Assembly: GCA_963070105.1 (NCBI GenBank)
Contig: OY718806.1
Location: forward strand, 8,468,865 to 8,532,864
Length of the DNA stretch: 64,000 nt
From: Litomosoides sigmodontis
Lineage: Eukaryota > Nematoda > Chromadorea > Rhabditida > Onchocercidae
Reading direction: 5' to 3'
The position numbers and the translations under genes were made by a program. Under the pieces are notes generated by a model. The model was not told where the DNA came from and did no database searches. It saw only the letters and a list, made by a program, of their open reading frames with translations. Positions 1 to 12,611 of the stretch are shown here, piece by piece. Positions within the stretch are counted from its first letter, which is position 1. Every line of letters starts with the position of its first letter.

Positions 1-448
1 CTGATTCTAAAAAATTTGTTTAATTTTCTAATGTGAATCGTTTTTTTTTTGCATTCGTTCGCAGCTATTGCATGAATTCTTCCTTTAAAACGTATGATTA
101 ATTTATTGCAAAATTATGAAATTTAATAAATTACGAAAAGCAGACATCCTGCTCATTGTGGAATACGTAGGGAGAAAGAGAGCCGATCATTAACTAAATG
201 ATCATCAAATTCTTTTGTCAAAAAAAAAGAACAGAAGAATTTTTGTTTCCTTTTCTTGAGGAATTGATTCATTGTGACAATACATTGGCATAGTACAATA
301 AATATATGAAATGATCGTCAATGCTTCATAATTTTTTTTCCATAACAATAGATAAGAAGAAAAAAAAATTTTTTTTCGTTTTTTTTTTCGGATTCAACAG
401 AAGTTATATTTATATTGGCAGTGTTTTTGAAGTGTCATAATTTTCATT
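1..448. other. 3' flank of SPARC gene
   Basis: AT-rich sequence with homopolymer runs and no supportable coding exon. On the minus strand it is the 3' untranslated region of the SPARC gene; an AATAAA hexamer reads on the minus strand at 102-107, about 345 bases past the SPARC stop, and is a plausible polyadenylation signal. Confidence 0.5.
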
Positions 449-3400
449 TTAGCAGCGTTCTTGAATTTCACCTGCAAAAAAAAATTTCTGTTTACTAAAA
501 TGCAATATCACAAATTCAGTACATTGCAAATCTAAAAGAAGAAAAGTGAAAAAAAAGAACGGTTAAACACGAATAACTACCAATTTCAATTTTGTTATTT
601 AAAAAGAAAAAAAAAACCATAAGCTAATATTCCTAGCATCTCACAATTTCACATCTTTCTTAATTGCATCGTTGTTTCACATGATGCTATCGATTGGTAT
701 TTTACCAATAGCTTAAATAAGCTAGCTATGTGATTTAATAAGAAAAAAAAAGAACCGACCTTCCTTGAGGCCAAGGCATTTGCCCCATTCCTTGATGGAA
801 ATGTTACCATCATTATTGACATCACAATTCTCCAGAAATGGTTTGATACAGGACTCCATTGGAATAACAGGTGCTGTGATAGGAATCAGTTCATGATGTG
901 ATACGTGCTTATCATGAGGTTTGATATCCAAATCACAGAATTTCCATATTACCGGATACACATGCTTCTTCTCGTCATCCGATTCCGCTTCTGCGATCAA
1001 TTCCTCCCATTTCAAATTATGCAACTCTCGTCGTTTCTTCATCTCTCGCATTACCTGCAAAATTTCTTGCGTTTCATCGAAATTTCATTTTCAAGAAAAC
1101 TCCTCACAGTAATGATAATGATGATTTTGATTTTCAGCTTACTAGCGTTTTTGTCCTATTTCATTGACTTTCACATCAAACAGTAAGTGATTCAATTGTC
1201 AACGAAAGCACAATGTTTAACTGTAATGTATCAAAAATTGCAAAGACATCTAATTAAGACATACAAAAAATGCAGCTGGTAAGCATTTGATCCTCAAAAA
1301 GCAAAGCTGTTATCATTTCAAAGATAGTTTCAAATATTTCAACTTTAAGCTGACTAAAAATGACGTTAAATTTAAATTTCAGCAGTACCGCAGCAACAAT
1401 TAACAAACAGCTGTTTGTATCCTTCTCGCAAAAGCTAGTGAAATGTCACTTGAAAAATTCTATTGAAATGGTTGGACGAATTTGAATTTCTTTTTCACCA
1501 AATGATTTTCTCCACACATTTTTTACAAGAATCATATATCAAAAGAACTTCTATATAATTTTGGGTAGACCTGAAAGAGCCAGTCAACCATTCGTGTTGG
1601 AAATTGAGCCATCAATTCATCGGTACATTTTTCTAACTTCTTGCAAGCACCCAAATATTCCAAATGAACTTTTGCATTGATTTTATTCTAAATAGCAAAT
1701 ATTAGTGAAAAAACGAAATACTACGATAAGTTAGTTGATGACAAAATAAATTGCAAATAAATTCATTGGAAAAAATTTCTTCAATTAAAATTATTAACTA
1801 ACCTTGCATTCTTTATGTTTATGTTTGCAAAGACATCTTTCACGGTATAATTCACACAACGATGAAAATGTTTTGTTTGTATTACTGCAAACCTAAAAAT
1901 GTCGCTTTCTTTTTTTTTTGAAAAAGGCAACTCGTAATTTTTGGAATTCTTTTTTCAAAAACGTAACTTCAGCTGAGTAAATATTATATTACTAGTAGAT
2001 TAATATGATTAATATTGTATCGAATAATTTCAAGTTGCAAAAATTTTAATTTCAATATAAATTAAGCGAAAACCTGATCAAGTGGATCATTATCATTGTC
2101 CGATAGTGGACATTTGGAAATGCATTCACAAATTGGTTCACCATGTTTGTCAACAATACATTCCTTACCCCATCCACAGATGTGATCATCGCAAGGATTC
2201 GCTTGCATTACTGTTGGTGCTGAAACTTGAAAAATTGCATTTTCACCTTTTTTTCTCTTCTGCATCATGCAGAACGATTTCTAAAATTTTAAGAATTGAA
2301 TTATTTCAATGAGAGAGTTATATAGCTACTTGATTAGGTAACAAGATATTTTTTAGGAAATTTGAGTGAATTTAGGTCAAACAGTAAAAGCAAACATTTG
2401 TGTTGCTGTCAGTTGGGTCGAAATTTCAGTTAGTCATTTTCAAAATTACTTCGTAAAATTGCTCAACTATTTTGAAAAAAAGATTTATAAAAAATTCATT
2501 AATAATTATTTCTATCCTAACAATAATTTTGTGTGGGTGTTTTCTCTTTAAAAAAAAATGGAATATTTTTCTGTAACCAAGTTTGGAATCTTCGGTTGGC
2601 TCTGTGACTCGCTCATCAATATTTTCCAGCAACGTTTCCAATTCATCCCAATCTTTGCCTTTCTTCTAAAAGTTAAAATGTAATTTGAATATTTTTTTTT
2701 ACAAATTTCCTTCTCCTATACAAAGTGTATTTTTTTGAAGAAACAAATATCTTAAATGAAGGAGGAACGAGAAAGAGAATTCAAAAATATTTTAGCTAAA
2801 AAGAAAAATTCTGGAAGAAAAAAGTGGAAAGTACTGGTGTGAGGTAACAACAGTTGGTTAGTGATTGCAGTATCAGATAATTAACTAGTAAATTAAAACA
2901 ATTTTTATTCCCTAAAAAAAAGATGCGTGGCATAATAGCTCAAGCTCTTTCAACGATCCGCTGATTAATTGCTAATCATATCCTCGCCTATAAAATTACT
3001 TCAATTTTTTATATTATCAGCAAAGCAAATATACGTTTTTTTTAATGAAAAAAATAACCGAACAATCTTTACTATTTACAATTTCATCTAACACAACCAA
3101 AAAACTTTGAAACTTCTTTCACATTGGTATTGCAAAAATTTTTTACAGTGCTGTCTCGCTTTGAAAAAAAAAGTGTATCGCCAATTTTTGCTTGTTTTGA
3201 AACATTTTGAAGTAAATATTACATAGTTCAAAGGTAATTAACAAAGTTAACTTAGTTAGAAAATCCATCGTTCTTTTTAACTTCCATACTTCAGTCAAAA
3301 AATTTTAACTTTACAAAAAAAACTCTCAATAACTTTTTAAATTTAAGCAATATTTAGCGATTATTTGCAGAATGAAAAAAAATGTACAATAAAGTAATAC

Positions 3401-4475
3401 TTTCCCCATTTTCACAGAAGCGACAAACGCTTCAGGTTAAATTTTGCAAATTATTCTGTAGCTGAAAAATTTAAACGGCACATTGAATGTTTTCTCGGTA
3501 GCCCAGTATAGGAAGTGTTTGCGACATTAAATTATGCAATTTAAAATTAAATTATATTTCCTTTTCCTTTTATTGTTTGATTGCTAAACATTATTCCCTT
3601 GCAAAAATAAATTTCCGATCTTTTCCTGCGTACTAATTGGTTAGTCATTCATTTCAACAGGAAACACTCCATTCCTTTTCGTTCCTTAATATAACCTAAA
3701 TTTAGCTAAATTTAAAGCTTAAAAACTGGTAGAACAAAGGAAGAATTTCTCCCTAAGAGTTAATTTCGAAGAATTAGAGTTAATAAGTTGACGCATATTA
3801 GAAGCATTTGATTTAAATTAAGCTAAAATTGAAATTATGAATGAAACCAACTCAAGCTCAGTCCTTCTTTGTTACAGTTTCAGACTTTCAAGTTTGCTAC
3901 AACATTCAGCCTAGAAAATATCAAGATGGAAAACGCTCAAAATAACATCATCACGATTTTCCTTACTACTATCTGAGAGACCAACAAGCACCATCCAGGA
4001 TGTATAAGATTCCAGAATGCATCTTTTTTCCAAGCCTGATAACCATTGAATGCAGCTTAGTCAAAATCATTTCTACCGCAACATCTACCCTTGTAATATC
4101 AATTAGAAATCGTTTTAAACTCTCAAATTTAATTTCAATTTTCTTCAGATAATATTAGCGGATATTGTGAAATGTTCCTCATCGTAAAAGTTTTCGTATC
4201 AGCAAAAACGACGACGATTGTTCATAAATTTATTGCTATATTTATGAATAGCAAATGTTCCAATTAGATGAGACTTTGAAATCTTTCAGTGTACAAAATA
4301 AAAATTAGAGCTGAAAAAAGGCTAAAGTAGAGAGGATAAGGGTGAAAAATTTAAGTTATGAAGAGCTTAAAAACTAAATTAATCGAATATGAGGAAACAT
4401 CACAAATACCTTTTTAGCAATAACACTGGAGGCTAGCAGGAGTAGAATGGTGAGATGAAGAGCCACCGCATTCAT
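449..4475 (-). CDS. ost-1: SPARC/osteonectin (BM-40), secreted matrix glycoprotein
   Basis: Secreted collagen- and calcium-binding protein of basement membranes. Seven exons with agreeing phases: 4475-4410, 2665-2578, 2219-2074, 1892-1803, 1687-1571, 1054-760, 471-449, giving 274 residues, close to the nematode family length. Residues 1-20 are a signal peptide (MNAVALHLTILLLL then ASSVIA). A short acidic N-terminal part (WDELETLLENIDE) follows, then a follistatin-like Cys-rich module (NPCDDHICGWGKEC ... CECISKC) and the extracellular calcium-binding domain. Its last EF-hand is DVNNDGNISIKEW at about 247-259. The C-terminus GEIQERC comes from a 23-base last exon and matches the family ending. 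Intron 1 is long (about 1.7 kb). The symbol is the C. elegans name for the single SPARC gene. Identity is firm; the exact acceptor of exon 3 (2219) was chosen because it alone keeps the frame. Confidence 0.95.
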
Positions 4476-5677
4476 CGCGTTTGTTTGAGTCAAGTAAAAA
4501 TATAACGGGAGTTCTGCAGGCAGTTGCTGAGGATGATGTTGATCTTACGAACCACCACCACCACCATCACCACCTCCTTCCTCCCTTCTTCCGTCATCCT
4601 ATCCATCCAAATAACCTACTCTCCCTCTTCTTCATCCTCTCCACATTACTCCCTTCACCAACACCCATCTCTTAGAGCTAGCACAGTTGACCGAAGCAGT
4701 AAAAAAAATTTTTAATACTTCCTTCGTTCACAACGCTCAATATGCTTGCTTCTCTGTGTTATTCATTTCATTGGTACAGGCAAACACAGCAAAAAATCTT
4801 TACTCAGCGCACACAGTAAAAAAAATGATCAACTTAATCTATAACAATGAGTTAGGAGTACAATTCATTTTCAGAATACCCTGCACTTCCTTCAAATTAG
4901 AAAGTTTTTTTCGAAGAGTTTGCTCATAGACACTAATGATGCTGAGTATTCCAAACTAAATCTCTTTCTCTCTCTCCCTCCCCCCCACTAGTAAACGAAT
5001 TTTATATGATAAAAGTACCCAAAATTACTCTTGGAATTGCTGATGGAACAGCTCAAGACAGATTACCATTACACTTAAGCCTTTGATGAGAAGCACAATG
5101 TCGAATGCGCTATTACACTCCTGTTGCAGTCGAAACTATTACATCTCTCAGATTTCCCCCCTTCTGTTTTAGGAACTCAGCATTTATTCCCTTCATCATA
5201 AGACACAAGTGATGTTTGTTCTAAACGGCTTATAGTTATTAGAGGTTATAGCTCACGGTGAGATTCGTATGGAAAAACCTCTTGAACTACAGCACTATTT
5301 AAGTTCAGCATCAATTACAGATATAAGAAAACAAACTCTTCCTCAAACCAAAGCTAGGATTATTGCATCTTAGACAATGAAGTTATGCTGGTACATAGAA
5401 CTATCATTCTTTCATAAATTCCAACTATGTTAAGATGAATTTCACAGAACTTTACTAAAGCAAACATAAGGACAGCATAAATAAGTCTTCATAAAATCTT
5501 GCAAAAAAGCCATCATCAACTGACCAACACTACATGAATTACTGATCACTAATTTCGATACATTTTGTTGCTTCTAAAAAGTGCAGCTTACAAACAATGA
5601 AGATTAACTCGTATGCGCGTAACAAGTATTCCATTCATCATGTGTCAAGCAAGGATAAGATACACGTCCTCTTAAAG
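4476..5677. other. Intergenic region between SPARC and VDAC
   Basis: Contains the SPARC promoter and the VDAC 3' region. A (CAC/CAT)n and pyrimidine-rich tract lies at 4545-4680 just upstream of the SPARC start. No convincing exon on either strand; short open frames here lack splice or family support. Confidence 0.5.
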
Positions 5678-5900
5678 TCAACAACATGGGTGGAAGTTCA
5701 AGCCAATTCCATATTTATGCCCTTCACTGAAAGATGCCATTCCAAACTGTGACGAAAGCGTCAACTTCAGCTGAAATTTGCATGGTTACTTCATAATTTA
5801 TTATTTTGCCTTTTCAAACCCACTTTCTTAATGGCACCTTATTAACCAATTGGTTTGTTAATATTTTTTTATAGAACTAAAACTTTCCAAAAAGCATACC

Positions 5901-5939
<39 letters not shown>

Positions 5940-8246
5940 TAAATGGCGAGAAACACAAAGACAATACTTTCCCATGCTGTGCTATATAGTTTGAGACCAA
6001 AGTCATACACCTGAATTAACGCTGTTTCAAAAATGAACCTGTTTCGAGAAGTGATGCGTAAGTGCAAGAGCAACTTTTGAGTCATGATCAACTTTGGCTT
6101 TCAGTTCCAGATCCTGTGTAGGACAATACCTCATCGCCAAACCGAAACGGGTACCTGGCTCACCAGTTATCCAGTTAAACAGAGCGCCAATTTCTAAATT
6201 CTACAAAGCACAAAGAATTATTGAAGTCGCAAATGTAATATTTTGACATCTCTTAAAAATATGGCAGCAAGTAGTGGGTACAGCTAAACAAAAAACCCTT
6301 TGATGTAAAGGGAATCGATTGTTTTGGGCCAAAACAACTAGTTACAATGCTAAACCATACATTTACATATAACATAAGGAAATTCAAACAGCAAAAAGCT
6401 GAAAGTTACATCTGCAACATTGTGGTAGAATGAACCGCCGAATTCTCGTACGTCGTTCACGTATGAATGCAAAACATAATCTGTTCCTACTCTCCCAAAT
6501 GCAAAGTTAAGACTCTGAAAAATTCTTCCCTTTACGTCTATGAAACATTAAAATTAGAATTGTAAAGGACAGTACCAAAAATTAGCAACTACACAACCAA
6601 TAAATAGACTGAAGAACTTAATGACGGGATTTCAAATATGTTCCGATTAATGGCACCTTTAATTGACTGTTCGAAGCATCAAATGAGCTTTGTATTCCCA
6701 CCAACCATCCATACAAACCAGTGACTCCAGCAAAAGTGACTTTCGGACCAGTATCCAAACCAACATCAAGATTGAACTAGAAAAAAAGCGCATTAAATAA
6801 TACTAAATTTAATTATTCTGCCACCTCGGAATTTTTTTATTTTGTAGAATATGCTTCCGGTAACTGATGGATTATGTTGGGAAAAATAAGAATGTGGAAA
6901 AGTTATACAGTACATGCGCAAAATATGTAATACCAGTCAACCCGGTAGAATAAAATACAACTTTAATGAACATTATTTTCATCAGAATAGTCACGTTATT
7001 GAACACTAACGGGATGCAGATGATATCATCAGTATTGTAGGGATTTATCTCATAACGTCGCGAATGCTTACTTTTTGAACAAGCCACAACAGCTTAATTG
7101 CACCAGCTAACGAAAGTAAAACAAATCAAAACATTCAGAAAATAATGCACCGTAATATTTTTGTTCACCCACTCTGCTCTTACTCGACCTGACCGTTTGC
7201 TATTATTCGGAGTATACCACGAATCTAATGTAAGTTTTAAACCCCGAGCAAAGCGATCCTGTATTTCGACAATTGTACTCAATAAATTTTCCGTATTCCA
7301 TTTCTCTGTCAGAACCATACCTGCAGTACACCAATTTCCTATTTTTGTATAGAAACTATGCGTACCATCAAAAAGATTTCAAGTCTAATAAACAAGCTGC
7401 ATATCTGAGAAATTACTCATGAATACCAAGATCATCTGCTCCAATTACGTTGACACACAACGGAAATAAAACTGCTGTACACATATCAAGTTGAGCATAG
7501 TAATATTAATACTTCATGAAACAAAGGTAAACTGACCATATGAAGGCATACGATACTTGATATCAAAATTTCCAGCAAGTTTTCCTGTAGCAACGAGGTG
7601 TACAGCAGCACTGGAAAATTCTACATCCTGATTTTCTCCTGATCTCGAACAAGTATCAAATCGTACAGAGCCAAAATCTGAAATAAAAAAAGGCCTTTTA
7701 AGAACAGAAGCAAAAAGCCAAAATCAAGACACATGCTTCTCCTACACTTCCCGATCCTGTTGTATTACCCCTGTCACTCTTGTATCTCAAGAAAATGCAT
7801 TATTTGGCACTAGAAAGGACAAGACACTCATTAATACTAAGATTATCTGCTCTAATTATGTTGACAAACAACGGAAATAAAACGGCTGTACGCAAATCCA
7901 GCTGGGCACAGTAATATTAATCATCAGTTTGTATGGTATAAAATTGAGAGAGGATTAACAATGATAGAGTTATGCTAACATATAAATCGAGTAAACTGCA
8001 TTGAACGGATTCGAAAGTTATGCTAATTTGCAGCAGTATTAAAACACTGAATATCCTTACTTCCTTGCCATTTAATCAATTTCGATTATATTTGGTACCA
8101 AGCTACAGTAAATTTCTAATATTGTTAAATGTGAAGCTTACAGTGTTATTATATGAGTGAATTGAAATGAAAATAAACTAACTGTATCCCTTTGTAAACA
8201 ATTCCCTTGTTGCTTTTCCAAGATCGGCATAGCATGGATAAAACAT
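5678..8246 (-). CDS. Voltage-dependent anion channel (mitochondrial outer-membrane porin)
   Basis: Beta-barrel channel for ATP, ADP and metabolites in the mitochondrial outer membrane. Seven phase-consistent exons: 8246-8183, 7677-7537, 7320-7151, 6776-6657, 6514-6410, 6200-6039, 5770-5678, giving 284 residues (family about 283). The N-terminus MFYPCYADLGKATRELFTKG fits the VDAC helix, followed by family blocks such as GKLAGNFDIKYRMPSYG, LTEKWNTENLLST, GRGLK-like RFARGLKLTLDSWY, and the final strand LKLTLSSQFGMASFSEGHKY. The first exon was found from the YADLGK motif. The last exon (31 codons) is needed because the preceding exon would otherwise stop before the last strand. It ends in a Cys-Cys pair, which is unusual. 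It is divergently transcribed from the KIAA2013-like gene with about 500 bp between starts. Two introns carry a duplicated block (see findings). Confidence 0.93.
5903..5937. repeat. (TA)n microsatellite
   Basis: About 16 uninterrupted TA units in the 5681-6038 intron of the VDAC gene, just before its last exon. Confidence 0.95.
7417..7510. repeat. Direct repeat copy A (VDAC intron)
   Basis: Block of about 94 bp in the 7321-7536 intron. It reappears at 7827-7921 with roughly 85% identity by eye. Shared core words include gttgacacacaacgg / gttgacaaacaacgg and agtaatattaat. Confidence 0.85.
7827..7921. repeat. Direct repeat copy B (VDAC intron)
   Basis: Second copy of the block at 7417-7510, same orientation, in the neighbouring 7678-8182 intron of the VDAC gene, about 410 bp upstream in plus coordinates. 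Confidence 0.85.
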
Positions 8247-8752
8247 TCTGCAGTTGCCTGAAATTGTACAGTCGATAATAGGCAGCACAGTCTGCTTTGA
8301 CTTGAAGGCAGATAATAACCTTCGTTCTGCAACTGTTTGTATTCACACAAAGCAGACAACCTAATGCCACACACCACCACACAGTAACCACTCGGTGTGG
8401 CTCTGCTAAATGACGGTCGAGTATTTTTGATGCATCTGTTGTGAAACATTATCATCCTCCTCCACCGTTTTTTGTCTGTTGCAGCGATTTGCTATATCTC
8501 GATCTTTTGGTTGACGAACATTTTCAACGTCTTTTACATCTCTATTACACATATGATTATATTCTGCGGTATTATATTTGGTTAGTGTCATAAGTAAGCT
8601 TTAATACGATAAGTAATAGTTTAGAAATGATGAATGAAGCATTTACTTCTGATTTAATCACTCTAAATACGATGGATGTATGCTAAAGTTTCGGAAATTT
8701 TTCAGGATATAGTGATGCAAGAAGTGCATGGTTAGTTTGATGTAATAAACTA

Positions 8753-11700
8753 GTGATGTTTTCAACTCTGAGAAGAGTACAGTGCAGGCGTTTGGACGAT
8801 TTTGAGCTAAGGAAATGGCTACGGCAACTTTCCATACCAAGACGCGTCTCTTTAACCGCTGTTCTTGTCCTGTTTTCAATTTATTTCATTATGTCGTCCT
8901 TAACATCCTCACCTTATGTCTCGGAATCTCAGAAATGCCTTAATTATCGTTTAAATGCTTGGAAAATTTTCGAAAATGAGGATTTAGTTGCGATTTCTAA
9001 CAAAAAGTTTGGATTCACCGGTAATGGGTTAGTTTTATTCTTCACTAATACTTTTTCACTTTTCAAACTTTTGGAATGTGCTAATATCTCACATCAGATT
9101 TCTCAAATAGTAGCAGCTTGTTATACGTAAAATTTTTAAGGTTTATCGGAATGAGTGGTGATGGAGAACTACGACTAAAAACTTCTCGAGTCTTATCGGT
9201 ACGAAGTGCCTTTTCTCCTATTATTAATGCAAAAATTCAGGATTCAGAATCATTTGCCGAAAGTTATATAAATGATTATCGTGATGGCAGCATCATTACT
9301 CTACGATGTTATCATGTTGTACGTGATTTTTTTGATCATTAAGTGTTCAGTTTTGTCTAGTCTGTTTTATTTTAGAAGTTTATTTTATGAGACGTACAAC
9401 ATCAGTTGATCTTTTGCTGGTCTTATTTCAGAAGGATCAATGTGTTTGTACTACTCAACGTGTTTACGTCCACCGTAGGAGGCCACATCTTTTGGTCCAA
9501 GAACTGCAGGCTTCAAATCCATCGGTGTTTATTCTGTTATATTTATAAGTAGATCGGTTGCAGATAGTTCTCATTTTATTTATTGCTCAATATTCATTTT
9601 TTTTCGTTTTTTTTTTCAGAGTACTGATGTCGACATTGATTTATCTGTAAAAATTCCAGAATATTGGATGCAAACAAGAAGGTTTAATTTTGTACATTAC
9701 TAGACGCGACAGTAATTGTTGGTTTATTCTTCAAAGTATAGCACATCGCTGCATTATGATGCACCAAAGCACACAAAAGTTTCTTTCGTATGTGAAATGA
9801 TGGTAGAGTCATATTAGAAAATCCACCGTTGAAAGCTAACCTGGATAATTCTGACCAGATAAACAGATAGGACGAAGTGTATGTGCAGAAGTATCTGTAT
9901 GAATTTTTTTCGAAATATATTATTTGTTTCAGTAATAATTTGTTTGGTCTAGTTTATACGCGTTATTTCGAATCGGATGGAGCACATACAATAGCTGCTG
10001 CTACATGTTCTAAAATCCCTTCGACTGTTACTGTTGAGCAGAAACACGAAATTTCTTTGCGGTTTCTTTGCCTCATCAATTACATTTCTCCACTGCCAGT
10101 TGGGAAAAACAAAAATGATGAGTTAAGACTGTTAGCTGAAGGTGTTGCCAAGGTGCTTTATTATGTTCTGACGTTTATTGATAAAAGGTTTTTTGATTTC
10201 GCATGAGGAAAAAAAACTTACCCTCTTTTGAGGGATGTAAACAATTTCGTAAATATTCCTCATAATTTTTAAATTGATGTCATTAATTTGTCGAGTATGA
10301 GGAATGTCCAAATACACAATGTACCGATAGCCGCAGTTGAATAATTACGAAATATAAAACATTAATAATTGAAGTTATTCGCAAGGCACGTTTCGGAGAT
10401 TAATCTATCAAGAATATCAATATTATATTTCCGTATTTTTAGGAACTCATAAATCACAGTCCTCTGGATGGAACTGTTCTATATCGCGAACATTCAACTG
10501 CTTGGCAAAAGGTATCGAAAAAATCACTATAAATATTGGAATTTTTGCTTAACTGGTTGTTGATTGAGCTATCATTGATTTTATGCTTTTTAGTTGAATA
10601 CACTCACTTTTGGTATTTCAAAATCTCTGGCTCCAAATGCTCTTAATGCTGACGAAATCAACGCCACGCGTTATATACTGTTGTCAAATATGCGTGATCC
10701 ATTGCTGGAGTTTGAAATTAGTAACGAACAAAAGAAGGTAGATATCATTAATTTGGCTTTAAATTTTGTTCAGGAGTGAATTGGAGATACCAGAGGTTAT
10801 GTCACAGTTTTTAGGGATTTTTTGCACATATGTGAAAGCTTTTTGCTCGAAATAATGAGTACCATTCATAGCATTTTATGAAATTCACGATTTATTGTCG
10901 AATAATTTTGGCTGTGAAGGAATTGCTCGTTTCAAACGCAAGCGTATATGCATTATTTGACTACAAATTTATTTCAGGCAGCAGCCGAATCAATGAAGAT
11001 TATAGATATGTGTTATACAGGACACTCAACACTTCTCGTACCTTCTCGTCTGTGGAGGAAATCTGATAATATCAATGAAATCATTGAAACAATGGACATC
11101 TGGTTGTTAACACTGGAGAAGCGTGGCTGTTCTGGGCTTCTGAAAGCTGGCGCTAGTGGTCTTGCGCAAGCATTCGTTCTCAGTCTTCTTGCATCCAAGT
11201 AAAAAATTGTTTCTTGATCGTTTTTTTTTTGCAAGCGTATTAATGTAAATTTCAGGAAGGTTTTCCACTCCTGTTTTTACAGATTTTCGCATGAGCATCT
11301 GGAAATAGATATTGATCCTGCTGACTTACTGCGAGAAATTACTGTTAAAAATTTAGCTTATTCATCTGACGCAAAGGTTTCAATAAGTGTTCGATTAAGT
11401 AGTGACAACCAACCTTACTTTGTGATCTCGTCCGATTCTCAGGTTGATTATCTTTCGAATTTTTCTAATTTTTTGACCATTGAAGTTTCCTTAATAATTT
11501 ATCTGCATGTTCGATAACTTACTGAATTTCAAGGTTTTTGCATGTGATGCAGCCTGCCTAAATCTTCCTATAGCTGTCGGACGATCAAGTGTACATATTC
11601 CGATTAAAGTAACTAAACCGGCTACTCCGATCTTATATATTTCACATAACAGAAATCATCTCGAACAACTGCGAGGGACAATACACGTTGTTGAAGTAAT

Positions 11701-12255
11701 GGTTTTTATTATTATTGCTTAACCAGTGTGTTGAAAGAAAGAAATGGATTTTAGAAAAAAATATCTGGAATAGTAAATGAAAAATCAGAGGCAATTAATG
11801 TCAGTTTTTTTAACTTCTGATGGGTTTAAAATATTAATAAAGTAGAAAGCCAGTACGTTACGGTAGCAGTCGATGCATATGTTTTCAGCGTTTTATTCAA
11901 GAGCTCACAGATTTTAAAACATTTAATTATTTTAGTATGCTCAAGTTCTTCTATAGTGGTGAGTATTGCAAAATTACCAAGCGATCGTCAACATTGTGTA
12001 TGGTATTAAAGCAAACATTTGTAAAATTTTTTGTTCCAGGTTATGGATGTCCCAGCTCATGAGCATGGATTAATTGCACTCCACAAACATGGTCATCGTT
12101 TGGGTGGTCTTCCAATAATATTTTGGCTCTTGCTTGGTGCTTTAATGATTGTGTTCCATTTATTCCTTTTCAAGTTGCTTTATTCCGAGTGGAAAAAAGG
12201 TGACACAATGCCCTATAATTATTACTTACGACAGCGGTATCTTCGCAGCCACTGA
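8753..12255 (+). CDS. KIAA2013-like transmembrane protein
   Basis: Orthologue of the human protein KIAA2013, a membrane protein of unknown function with a large lumenal domain. Eleven exons in phase: 8753-9027, 9141-9318, 9432-9524, 9620-9681, 9933-10152, 10443-10511, 10594-10737, 10978-11198, 11283-11442, 11534-11695, 12040-12255, giving 599 residues (human about 634). An N-terminal hydrophobic anchor (LTAVLVLFSIYFIM, about residues 33-48) precedes the lumenal part. Conserved blocks are TLEKRGCSGLLKAGASGL, HEHLEIDIDPADLL and VFACDAACLNLPIAVG. The C-terminal membrane segment is GLPIIFWLLLGALMIVFHLF followed by a short basic tail. The start could be either of two consecutive ATGs (8753 or 8756). 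Family assignment rests on remembered motif order; biochemical function is not known. Confidence 0.85.
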
Positions 12256-12611
12256 TTCATTATACCCAGAAACGTTACATTCCACCATGAAATTATCCGT
12301 GTTCTTTTACAATATGTTGTCTAATATTTTGATAATAGTTTTTTGGACTTTTTTCTGGAATTTGGAAGTATTCGTTACATTATGTTTGCGCTTTTTCTGT
12401 GTTTCAGACAGTAATAGGTTCTATTTTGAAGTTGTTATCACTGTAAGTTGAGTAATGCAAAGTAGGTAAGAGTATCCAGAAATGGCTTTCACTTATATAT
12501 TGATAACTGTAGTAATCCTTTTTGAAATTTATTACAAATACCAAAAGACCTTTTCTGGGATAGCATCAAATATATGCGTAAAAAGAATGGTCTAAAAGAT
12601 TTAGGCATCCT
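12256..12611. other. Convergent 3' intergenic region
   Basis: About 355 bp between the stops of the plus-strand KIAA2013-like gene and the minus-strand ankyrin/Death gene. AT-rich, no supportable exon; serves as overlapping 3' flanks. Confidence 0.5.

Noticed and set aside
2220..2280. Upstream extension of SPARC exon 3 (SFCMMQKRKKG...)
   Set aside because: In the phase set by exon 2 it hits a stop; the TTTCAG acceptor at 2220 gives an uninterrupted family match.
7094..7160. Read-through end of the VDAC exon at 7151
   Set aside because: The frame continues into intron (VHYFLN...); the ACG/GTGCAT donor joins in phase to FNLDVGLD.
8406..8591. 61-codon minus-strand ORF as VDAC N-terminus
   Set aside because: No VDAC similarity; the real first exon is at 8246-8183 with the YADLGK motif.
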